In this document: positions 7,646 through 13,575 of the stretch, in pieces
How positions within the stretch are numbered: position 1 is the stretch's first letter
Layout of the letters: the number at the start of each line of letters is the position of its first letter
Assembly: GCA_964417555.1 (NCBI GenBank)
Contig: CAYQIM010000055.1
Span: 1 to 13,575 of the forward strand
Direction of reading: 5' to 3'
From: CAYQIM01 sp964417555
Lineage (GTDB): Bacteria; Pseudomonadota; Gammaproteobacteria; Diplorickettsiales; Diplorickettsiaceae
DNA: 13,575 bases
Notes under the pieces: generated by a model
The model's database searches: none
Told to the model about the DNA's origin: nothing
What the model saw: only the letters and a program-made list of their open reading frames with translations
Translations under genes and position numbers: made by a program

Positions 7646-9760
7646 ATGGATAATCTAGCGCAAATACACTGCCAGACATTGCAAGGCGTAGGCTCTAAAA
7701 TCGCCAACTATTTGGCTAAATGTGGCATTCATACCTTACAAGATTTACTCTTTCACTTACCCTATCGCTACGAAAATCGATCACAAATTACCCCCATTGC
7801 GCACGCAACACCAGGTGCTTTCGTTTTAATTAAAGGCATACTGCAAACGCCGTCCATCGCCAAACCCCGTAAAGGCTTCATATGTCAATTACGCGATGAG
7901 ACCGGCAGTCTGGGGCTACGATTCTTCCACCTAAATCGCCAGCAGCGCCAAGGGCTAAAAGAAGGCGTTTCTTTGCTTTGTTTCGGTGAGATACGCTCAC
8001 CCTTTAGAAGACCGCTTGAACGTGAGATGGTCCATCCAGATTACCAATTTTTGAGCGCGCATAAAGAAATCAATCTACCTGACCACCTCACGCCAATTTA
8101 CCCCAGTACCCAAGGATTAACACAACGAACTTTACATAAACTCATCAAGCAAGTATTTACCCTATTAGAGGCGCCGACAACAAGTCCAACGTCAACGCAA
8201 GGGAATCATCTATTTCCCGATTACTTGGCCGACAACTTATTAGACACTTTACATCTCCCCAATTTGTTAACCGCACTACGTTACCTTCATACTCCACCCG
8301 TAGATGCACCATTGACTGAATTAAGCACAGGAAAACACAAAACACAACAGCGCCTTATTTTAGAAGAATTGCTTGCCCACACCCTTAGCCTACGAAGTAG
8401 TAAAAAAAACCGCCAACAAGAAACAGCTCCAGCCCTAAAAACCCAAAAGTCATTAACGAGCCGATTCCTTACCGCCTTACCCTTCCACCTAACCGCCGCT
8501 CAACAACGTGTTATTCAGGAAATCAGTGCAGATATAGCAAAACCTTTTCCTATGCAGCGCCTACTGCAAGGAGACGTCGGTTCAGGTAAAACCGTTGTTG
8601 CCGCCTTTGCCGGCATTCAAGCCATTGAAAATCGACATCAAGTTGCTTTGATGGCGCCGACCGAACTGTTAAGTGAGCAACATTACCAACATTTTTACCG
8701 CTGGTTAACACCTTTAGGCTGTTGTGTGGTTTATTTACGAGCAAAGCTAAAAGCCAAAGAAAAACGCCAAATTCTAGCAGAAATAGAACAGGGAAAAGCA
8801 CAATTTGTCATAGGAACGCACGCGCTTTTCCAAGAAAATGTAAAATTTAAAAAATTGGGCTTAATCATCGTTGATGAGCAACATCGATTTGGTGTGCAAC
8901 AACGGTTAGCCCTTTGGAAAAAAGGGCAAAATGAGTCCTTACAGTCACATCAATTATTTATGACGGCCACCCCTATTCCACGCACCTTAGCGATGACGGC
9001 TTTAACCGATCTGGATATTTCTTTTCTTGATGAACTCCCACCAGGTCGCTTACCGGTACAAACGATCGTACTTTCTTCTAAACACCGTCTACCTGTAATA
9101 GAACGAGTTCGTCATAGCTGTATTCAGAAAAGACAGGCCTATTGGGTATGCCCATTGATTGAAGAATCAGAGTTAGTGCCTTACGAATCAGTAGAAGTCA
9201 CACTGAAAAAGTTGCAACCCCACTTACCCAATTTACGTTTAGCACTCATCCATGGTCGTCTTAACGTACAAGAAAAAGAAGCGATTATGCGCCGATTTAA
9301 AGAAGGCGATATCGATTTACTCATCGCTACCTCGGTAATTGAAGTGGGTGTTGATGTCGGTAACGCGAATTTAATGATCATAGAAAATGCCGAACGCTTA
9401 GGCTTAGCACAACTTCATCAACTGCGTGGACGCATAGGACGAAGTCATCAGCAAAGTTATTGTGTATTACTTTATGAACGCTTATCGCCAATTGCCAAAA
9501 AACGCTTATCTATTATGCGAAAAAGTAATGATGGTTTTGTCATTGCGCAACAAGACTTAGAATTACGGGGACCCGGCGAAGTATTAGGCGTTCGTCAAAC
9601 TGGCTGGCAAAACTTACGCATCGCTGATCTTAGTCGCGATCACTATTTACTACCCAACGTACAACGTCTTGCCGATAAAATTTTAACAAAATATCCTAAG
9701 CTGGTGGAACCACTTATCCAACGCTGGACAAAAAGCCAGACAGATTTCTGTAAGGTTTAA
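7646..9760 (+). CDS. recG: ATP-dependent DNA helicase RecG
   Basis: RecG is a monomeric superfamily 2 double-stranded DNA translocase that remodels stalled replication forks and branch-migrates recombination intermediates. The 704-residue product (E. coli 693) has an N-terminal wedge region with an OB-like domain, then the two helicase lobes. Visible motifs are GDVGSGKT at 309-316 (Walker A, K315), DEQH at 410-413 (Walker B), TAT at 440-442 followed by PIPRTLAM, HGRLN, TSVIEVGVDV and QLRGRIGRS around 592-600. The C-terminal part contains the LRGPGEVLGVRQTG signature. All helicase motifs look intact. The ATG at 7646 lacks a strong Shine-Dalgarno, but the N-terminus (LQGVGSKIANYLAKCGI) matches the family. 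It is transcribed alone and converges on the small ORFs ending at 9840. Confidence 0.97.
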   Translation: MDNLAQIHCQTLQGVGSKIANYLAKCGIHTLQDLLFHLPYRYENRSQITPIAHATPGAFVLIKGILQTPSIAKPRKGFICQLRDETGSLGLRFFHLNRQQRQGLKEGVSLLCFGEIRSPFRRPLEREMVHPDYQFLSAHKEINLPDHLTPIYPSTQGLTQRTLHKLIKQVFTLLEAPTTSPTSTQGNHLFPDYLADNLLDTLHLPNLLTALRYLHTPPVDAPLTELSTGKHKTQQRLILEELLAHTLSLRSSKKNRQQETAPALKTQKSLTSRFLTALPFHLTAAQQRVIQEISADIAKPFPMQRLLQGDVGSGKTVVAAFAGIQAIENRHQVALMAPTELLSEQHYQHFYRWLTPLGCCVVYLRAKLKAKEKRQILAEIEQGKAQFVIGTHALFQENVKFKKLGLIIVDEQHRFGVQQRLALWKKGQNESLQSHQLFMTATPIPRTLAMTALTDLDISFLDELPPGRLPVQTIVLSSKHRLPVIERVRHSCIQKRQAYWVCPLIEESELVPYESVEVTLKKLQPHLPNLRLALIHGRLNVQEKEAIMRRFKEGDIDLLIATSVIEVGVDVGNANLMIIENAERLGLAQLHQLRGRIGRSHQQSYCVLLYERLSPIAKKRLSIMRKSNDGFVIAQQDLELRGPGEVLGVRQTGWQNLRIADLSRDHYLLPNVQRLADKILTKYPKLVEPLIQRWTKSQTDFCKV

Positions 9761-9764
9761 TCCA

Positions 9765-9830
9765 ATAAATAAAATGCTAGGGTGGGTGCCCTTTACTTTT
9801 ATATTATTCTTGCACTATTTTATTATTTAT
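9765..9830. terminator. Weak inverted-repeat region between recG and the Glu-tailed ORF
   Basis: In the short convergent gap, AATAAAAT-type sequence at about 9767-9776 can pair with ATTTTATT at 9816-9823. A small AGGG/CCCT stem (9779-9782 with 9789-9792) precedes a T-rich stretch. The stems are AT-rich or short, so this is at best a weak terminator; position is the main support. Confidence 0.2.
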
Positions 9831-9839
9831 CCTAGAAAT

Positions 9840-10163
9840 CTATAGCGGCATAGAAAAGCTTTTTTGTTTTTGTTCTTGTTCAGTTTCTGATTCGCTACTT
9901 GAGATAGAAACATGAGAGCGAGAAAAAACACTGCTTCTAAGACGGTCTGGTCTAGCAGGAAGGTAACCAGATGTGCTAGGTTTCTCGATATTCCCTTGTT
10001 CTAAAGATTCTTTTTCTTTTCTGTCCAGCACCATGGGATCCCTATCTATACTTTCTTGTAGATCAGACCATAAAACTTCACTATCATTATTTATTGATTG
10101 AGTTTTATAATCAATTTCCTGGCTACTAGATTTTGTTTCTAGCACAGGTTGAATAGGAATCAT
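9840..10163 (-). CDS. Small hydrophilic protein with Glu/Ser-rich C-terminus
   Basis: No family is recognised. The 107-residue product from the ATG at 10163 is strongly polar and probably disordered, rich in Ser, Glu, Gln, Asp and Lys, with no signal peptide or membrane segment. Its end has an acidic cluster (ESETEQEQ at 91-98) close to the C-terminus, followed by KQKSFSMPL. This resembles the E-block type of Dot/Icm type IV secretion signal known from Legionella effectors, but the likeness is compositional only. Its ATG overlaps the stop of the preceding ORF as ATGA, suggesting coupled translation. An in-frame TTG at 10175 would add four residues. Alternatively, this is the frameshifted C-terminal end of the ankyrin-like gene upstream. 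Confidence 0.5.
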   Translation of the reverse strand: MIPIQPVLETKSSSQEIDYKTQSINNDSEVLWSDLQESIDRDPMVLDRKEKESLEQGNIEKPSTSGYLPARPDRLRSSVFSRSHVSISSSESETEQEQKQKSFSMPL

Positions 10164-10402
10164 TTGAATTGACAAATTATTTTTTTAGCAAACTCATGCA
10201 GAAAACTCGTATGTTCTGGACTGAAATTTATACCAGAAAAAGTATTTTTTATTAAATCTCCCAACTCTGAGGACCGCTCTGTTTGATAAAATTTGAAGAT
10301 ATTACTTGCCGTGCGTAAATCTTTATTCCTGATTGCACTAGGAAAAGCTTCTTTTTGAAGGAAATTTCTTATTTCATTGTTATCTGAATTTAACAGGCTC
10401 AT
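10160..10402 (-). CDS. Small helical ORF, possible downstream part of the ankyrin-like gene
   Basis: An 80-residue product from the ATG at 10402, apparently helical, with no family recognised. It lies in exactly the same frame as the ankyrin-like ORF, separated by one TAA (10436-10438) and eleven sense codons. The frame is therefore open from 11932 to 10160 apart from that stop. No good Shine-Dalgarno precedes the ATG; a TTG at 10414 is an alternative start. Its TGA overlaps the next ATG as ATGA. Either it is a coupled small gene, or a nonsense mutation has split a longer protein. The helical, ankyrin-solenoid-compatible sequence makes the second reading plausible. Confidence 0.45.
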   Translation of the reverse strand: MSLLNSDNNEIRNFLQKEAFPSAIRNKDLRTASNIFKFYQTERSSELGDLIKNTFSGINFSPEHTSFLHEFAKKIICQFK

Positions 10403-10435
10403 CGCTACATTCAATCTTGGAAAAGAATGAATAGA

Positions 10436-11932
10436 TTATTTTTTAAAAGCAATCGCTGTTTTACCGAGTATATTTTTAATCGTAACTTCTGGATGCCTTG
10501 TATTTATTTTTTCACTTTGAAGTCGATGAGCCAGGTAAATATCTAGAAGTGACGGTATGCTATATCTACTTTGAAAAAATTCTTTAAAATGGCGATTACC
10601 ATCATAGTTTTTAATTCTACAGTCGATTACTATCAAGCTGGCAAGCTTTTTTATGTCTCCGGTTGAAAATTTATCAAAAAAATAATCAATACCTGTTGAG
10701 TTTTTGTATAGATCTAAATAATTTTTTTCATACCAATACCTACTGTTACGAATATCACGAATGTCATGAATATCACGTAGAAAATAAACCTTGTCTTGAA
10801 TAGTCATTGCAAACTTATAAAGAGAAGACTTAATACCACTTTGAGTATAAAGCTGTAACACCCTATCTATAATTTCAGGATTATTACCTAGTATTGCTGC
10901 ACCAAGAAGCGAATAAGAATAATGATCTTTTTCTAGATTAATGTAATCGGTTAATTCATTTTTAGGTAGATGCTTTAAAATATATTCAAAAGTTGCTAAA
11001 TTTCCACTTTCACAAGCATATCTTAAAGGATTTCGTATTTTTTTAGCGCTGAAGAAGTTCTCGCTAGATTTAAATTTTACCAGCCCTTGGATTATATTCA
11101 GTTCTCCACCTAGACAAGCTAGATTAAAAAGATGCGGTTGTAGCGTATTACAAAGCGCTTGAAATTTTTCACTACCAAAATATTCTTCTAGAAAATAAAA
11201 TGCCTGCGTAGATTTTTGAAAAGCTATATGCTTTATTAGTGAGTCAACTTCCATACTCCAACCCATTTTTTCTGCGGTTGTAAGCAATCGATACATCAAA
11301 TTAAGATCTTCAGCACCGGCGGCACTTAATAAAAAAGCATTATAGCTTCCTCGTTGCCATTCTTCTTCCTCTGCTAGCCAGCTATTCCGCCATTCGCCTT
11401 CTTCTTCTATTAACTCACCCCACCGTGTTTTTCGCGGCTTGTATTGTAGAACCAGCGACTTTATCCATGCTGTTATTTCTTGGTGGCCATTAACTTTGGC
11501 TAGCGTGTAACTTTTATTGATACAACATTTGACGATACCCGGCCAGTACCAGGTATTCGATATACCTTCTGTACTTCTGAAGTTTTTTTCGATAAGTGTC
11601 CAATTTTTTTTGGCTTGTTCTATATTCCCTAAAGCACACTGTACACCGATTGCGCCTGAATAAGCATAAAGATCAAATAGCCTTTCACATTTTTTTTTCA
11701 AATCGACTGACGTAAAAGGTAATTTACCTTTATGAAATGGCATTAAGCTCTTTTCCCATCGTTTGTTAACTCGTCTAGTTTCAGTTTCGTAATTTATTAA
11801 CCCTTCCATATTTTTGACATTCAAATGTAAAACACAGCAGTCCTGTGTAACCTTTTCCAATATTTCATAGGCAGCGGCAGTAAGTGGATCCTGTAAAGAA
11901 ATTTTGAATTTTTTTTGTCGCTTGCTTTTCAT
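10436..11932 (-). CDS. Ankyrin-like repeat protein, putative effector
   Basis: The 498-residue protein carries degenerate ankyrin-type helix pairs. The clearest are HLFNLACLGGELNIIQGLV (about 267-285), NPLRYACESGNLATFEYIL (301-319) and SLLGAAILGNNPEIIDRVL (341-359), with a weaker one near 199-220. Ankyrin solenoids mediate protein binding and in intracellular gammaproteobacteria are frequent in host-targeted effectors; that role is inferred here. There is no signal peptide or membrane helix. The N-terminus is basic (MKSKRQKKFK), an acidic stretch lies at about 174-192, and residues 386-394 are a short RDI/HDI/RDI repeat. AGGA at 11943-11946 sits 10 bases before the ATG. Base composition is visibly more AT-rich than in accC or recG. 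The TAA stop follows a run of six A, and the same frame reopens after it. Confidence 0.75.
   Translation of the reverse strand: MKSKRQKKFKISLQDPLTAAAYEILEKVTQDCCVLHLNVKNMEGLINYETETRRVNKRWEKSLMPFHKGKLPFTSVDLKKKCERLFDLYAYSGAIGVQCALGNIEQAKKNWTLIEKNFRSTEGISNTWYWPGIVKCCINKSYTLAKVNGHQEITAWIKSLVLQYKPRKTRWGELIEEEGEWRNSWLAEEEEWQRGSYNAFLLSAAGAEDLNLMYRLLTTAEKMGWSMEVDSLIKHIAFQKSTQAFYFLEEYFGSEKFQALCNTLQPHLFNLACLGGELNIIQGLVKFKSSENFFSAKKIRNPLRYACESGNLATFEYILKHLPKNELTDYINLEKDHYSYSLLGAAILGNNPEIIDRVLQLYTQSGIKSSLYKFAMTIQDKVYFLRDIHDIRDIRNSRYWYEKNYLDLYKNSTGIDYFFDKFSTGDIKKLASLIVIDCRIKNYDGNRHFKEFFQSRYSIPSLLDIYLAHRLQSEKINTRHPEVTIKNILGKTAIAFKK
10748..10774 (-). repeat. Three 9-bp tandem units inside the ankyrin-like gene
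   Basis: Plus-strand units ACGAATATC, ACGAATGTC and ATGAATATC follow one another and keep the reading frame, encoding the (R/H)DI triplets of residues 386-394. Unit length is a multiple of three, so copy-number change would only add or remove tripeptides. Confidence 0.7.
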
Positions 11933-12388
11933 TTAAGTTTTTTCCTAGGTAATAAAAAAGCGGCCATAAATTAATCGAGTTATTTTTAGATCCGGGGGCG
12001 TGTATTTTGATTTATGCTTTCCCTGTCATTTTTTTAGTTTTTATACTTTAGCAAAAGTATACTAACAGATTTATCTATAAAAGATATTCTATCTAATGTA
12101 TTTTTAAATTGAAAGACAAGCATGGAAAATCTCTCAACGTGTTACAAGTCAGTAAGGTTTTGTAATCGCAAAAATAAGTCAAACAGGCAATCGCTATAAA
12201 ATATGATATCTTTTAAACAGCCAAAATCGCATTATTATCTCTATAGAATACAATGAATTAATTGCAGCATATCCCCCTCAATAATCTAAAAAAATTTATT
12301 TTATTATCATAGCAATTACTATATAGTAAAATAATCACGTTTTTATTTCGTTATAAATTAACCCGCTAAGCAATGACAGGGACTCCGT
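11933..12388. promoter_or_regulatory. AT-rich divergent spacer without a supported gene
   Basis: These 456 bases separate the minus-strand ankyrin-like gene from the plus-strand membrane-protein gene, and so should hold both promoters. No ORF with a credible start and length is present; an ATG at 12122 opens only 25 codons. A perfect 8-bp palindrome with a 4-nt loop (12042-12049 with 12054-12061) could be an operator. The 11-mer TCCCTGTCATT at 12020-12030 recurs inverted at 12372-12382, next to the downstream start codon. Several TATAAA-like boxes occur, but none with a good -35, so no promoter is placed. Confidence 0.35.
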
Positions 12389-13543
12389 ATGAAAACTAAA
12401 GCACTTGAAAACACTCAGTTATTAAATGAATCGCTGAAATCCGGTGTATTCGCCACTATCTTTGTCTTTTTATCTAATGTAGGAGGAATTAAAGCACTTT
12501 TTGAAGAGCAGCTTAAAATTTATTTATTTCCATTCGCTGCCATCACTGAAACCATTACAACATTGTTAGCATTCACGGGTTTTATTACCGCAAAGAACCG
12601 AAATTTAGGCAAGACCTTCGATCTGACTTTATCTTTACTAACCACCACGTTAGTTCTTTATGCAGTTATTGGAGGACTTTGGTTTGGGTTTACTCCCATC
12701 GCGGTTAGTAGCTTATTTTTAGCCGCCATTGGCTCAGGTGCGCTCTATAACGTAGGACAATTTTTTTATCATGCCTATCGCTGGTTAAGCCGTCCTTCAA
12801 CACCAGAAAATAATGCGCTAAAAGCCACCTATCGCAATCAAACCATAAAATATGGCATAGCTAGCTTGATTGGGCTCACCTTAGTCGCTGGTATTATTAC
12901 CACACTAATACTTCCGCTGATGCTTCCTGTGATAGCCCCTATTGTGTTAGTCGTAGGTGGAATTTCAGCGGCAACGGCTCTCGCCATCGGTTTAATTTAT
13001 CGGATATATAAAGCATTCAACCCTACCGTTGTTTCTAACCAACTTCATCAAGTAAACATAGAAGAAAATAATCATGTCGGTTATCAACGACTAAATAACG
13101 ACAACACTTCAGAAACTGAACAAGTTTTTGATTATTATAATATCCAACCCGCCGTCACCGATAAAGAAACGCTTTTAATACAAATTCAAGCTAAAAAGGC
13201 TTCTTTAAGAAGCCAGATTGAACAAAGTCAAGGAACTATTTCAGAGCAATTATGGCCACAAGAAACAAAACGCAACAACAAGCTGGATTATTTAAATCAA
13301 ATTGAAGCATCATTAGCAAATCCTACTGGCGAAAACGCGAACTGGACAATGAAGCCAAAGGTATTTCAGTCCTTTTTTAAAGATGTCGGCGAAATAGAAC
13401 GTATCACTAACGCGGCAAAACCAGTTCTTCAAAATTTACTCGAAGAATCAACCCTAGAAGAATCAAGTGAATCCACCGACGAGACAATGAGAGCATTGCG
13501 GAAGCAATGCGAAGTTGAGGAGCCCGCGATAGGCGTGCGTTGA
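12389..13543 (+). CDS. Multi-pass membrane protein with repeat-encoded C-terminus
   Basis: No known family is recognised. The 384-residue product has about five or six hydrophobic segments in its first half, at roughly 17-36, 44-66, 76-98, 100-124, 154-180 and 182-204, and no cleavable signal peptide is obvious. The second half is hydrophilic and probably cytosolic or exposed, with helical stretches and an acidic LEESTLEESSES cluster at 351-362. AGGGA at 12378-12382, 6 bases before the ATG, supports the start. From residue 364 the codons lie in the terminal repeat, which contributes the final 21 residues, including MRALRKQCEVEEPAIGVR, and the TGA stop. The native C-terminus was therefore probably lost or replaced when the repeat arrived. 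It may be an integral membrane or effector-like protein; function unknown. Confidence 0.75.
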   Translation: MKTKALENTQLLNESLKSGVFATIFVFLSNVGGIKALFEEQLKIYLFPFAAITETITTLLAFTGFITAKNRNLGKTFDLTLSLLTTTLVLYAVIGGLWFGFTPIAVSSLFLAAIGSGALYNVGQFFYHAYRWLSRPSTPENNALKATYRNQTIKYGIASLIGLTLVAGIITTLILPLMLPVIAPIVLVVGGISAATALAIGLIYRIYKAFNPTVVSNQLHQVNIEENNHVGYQRLNNDNTSETEQVFDYYNIQPAVTDKETLLIQIQAKKASLRSQIEQSQGTISEQLWPQETKRNNKLDYLNQIEASLANPTGENANWTMKPKVFQSFFKDVGEIERITNAAKPVLQNLLEESTLEESSESTDETMRALRKQCEVEEPAIGVR

Positions 13544-13572
13544 CGGGCGAAGCAGGAAACGCATCACGCCGT
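13477..13572 (-). repeat. 96-bp terminal inverted repeat, right copy
   Basis: Exact reverse complement of bases 1-96. Here the repeat is read in frame by the membrane-protein gene, giving its last 21 full codons and stop (13541-13543), and then runs 29 bases past the stop. The GCATTGC/GCAATGC hairpin is at 13493-13510. Only three bases (AAA) follow the repeat before the window ends. Confidence 0.95.
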
Positions 13573-13575
13573 AAA

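Noticed and set aside
8157..9381. Minus-strand ORFs opposite recG (8157-8345, 8550-8801, 9181-9381)
   Set aside because: They are antisense to conserved helicase motifs and show no family features.
11933..12388. Short ORF at 12122 or a small RNA in the spacer
   Set aside because: The ORF has only 25 codons and no ribosome site, and no terminator-like hairpin with a T-run supports an RNA gene.
1..13575. Composite transposon or integrative element carried between the inverted repeats
   Set aside because: No transposase, integrase or target-site duplication is visible, and the interior contains essential core genes; a contig ending in repeats is simpler.
1..13575. CRISPR array, tRNA or rRNA genes
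   Set aside because: No regularly spaced direct repeats, cloverleaf-like segments or rRNA sequence were recognised by eye.

Overview
The window looks like AT-rich gammaproteobacterial chromosome, most probably an intracellular or host-associated member of the Legionellales (Rickettsiella/Diplorickettsia/Coxiella-like). This is inferred from the gene content (accB-accC-prmA next to hemA and recG, all of gammaproteobacterial type). The flanking genes also fit: ankyrin-like, Glu-tailed, helical and membrane proteins of the kind found among Dot/Icm-dependent bacteria. No marker gene fixes the genus.

Layout. (1) 1-96 is one copy of a 96-bp repeat; a perfect inverted copy lies at 13477-13572, so the whole window is bracketed by it. 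(2) 97-3387 holds two forward tandem paralogues of an unrecognised, mostly helical protein family. The first has lost its N-terminal part at the repeat; the second is a 734-residue protein. (3) 3388-3495 is a convergent gap with a long imperfect hairpin. (4) 3496-7470 is a compact minus-strand cluster, accB > accC > prmA > hemA, with short gaps or ATGA overlaps. It makes biotin carboxyl carrier protein, biotin carboxylase, ribosomal protein L11 methyltransferase and glutamyl-tRNA reductase. (5) A divergent promoter region (7471-7645) separates it from recG (7646-9760, plus). (6) 9840-11932, minus strand, carries an ankyrin-like protein followed by two small ORFs. The first is in the same frame behind a single stop codon. 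The second overlaps the first by ATGA and has a Glu/Ser-rich C-terminus. This may be an operon or one decaying effector-like gene. (7) 11933-12388 is an AT-rich spacer. (8) 12389-13543 encodes a membrane protein whose last 21 residues and stop codon come from the terminal repeat.

How it fits together. The middle is ordinary core metabolism and DNA repair: fatty-acid initiation, ribosome modification, tetrapyrrole entry and fork rescue. Both flanks are accessory, lineage-specific genes touched by a repeat that truncates one gene and supplies the end of another. No transposase, integrase, CRISPR array, rRNA or tRNA was seen. The most interesting material is the protein-coding repeat, the tandem helical family with its conserved C-terminus, and the ankyrin/Glu-tail gene group. 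Because the repeat sits at both extreme ends, the window may simply be a draft contig that broke at a multicopy repeat, rather than a mobile unit.
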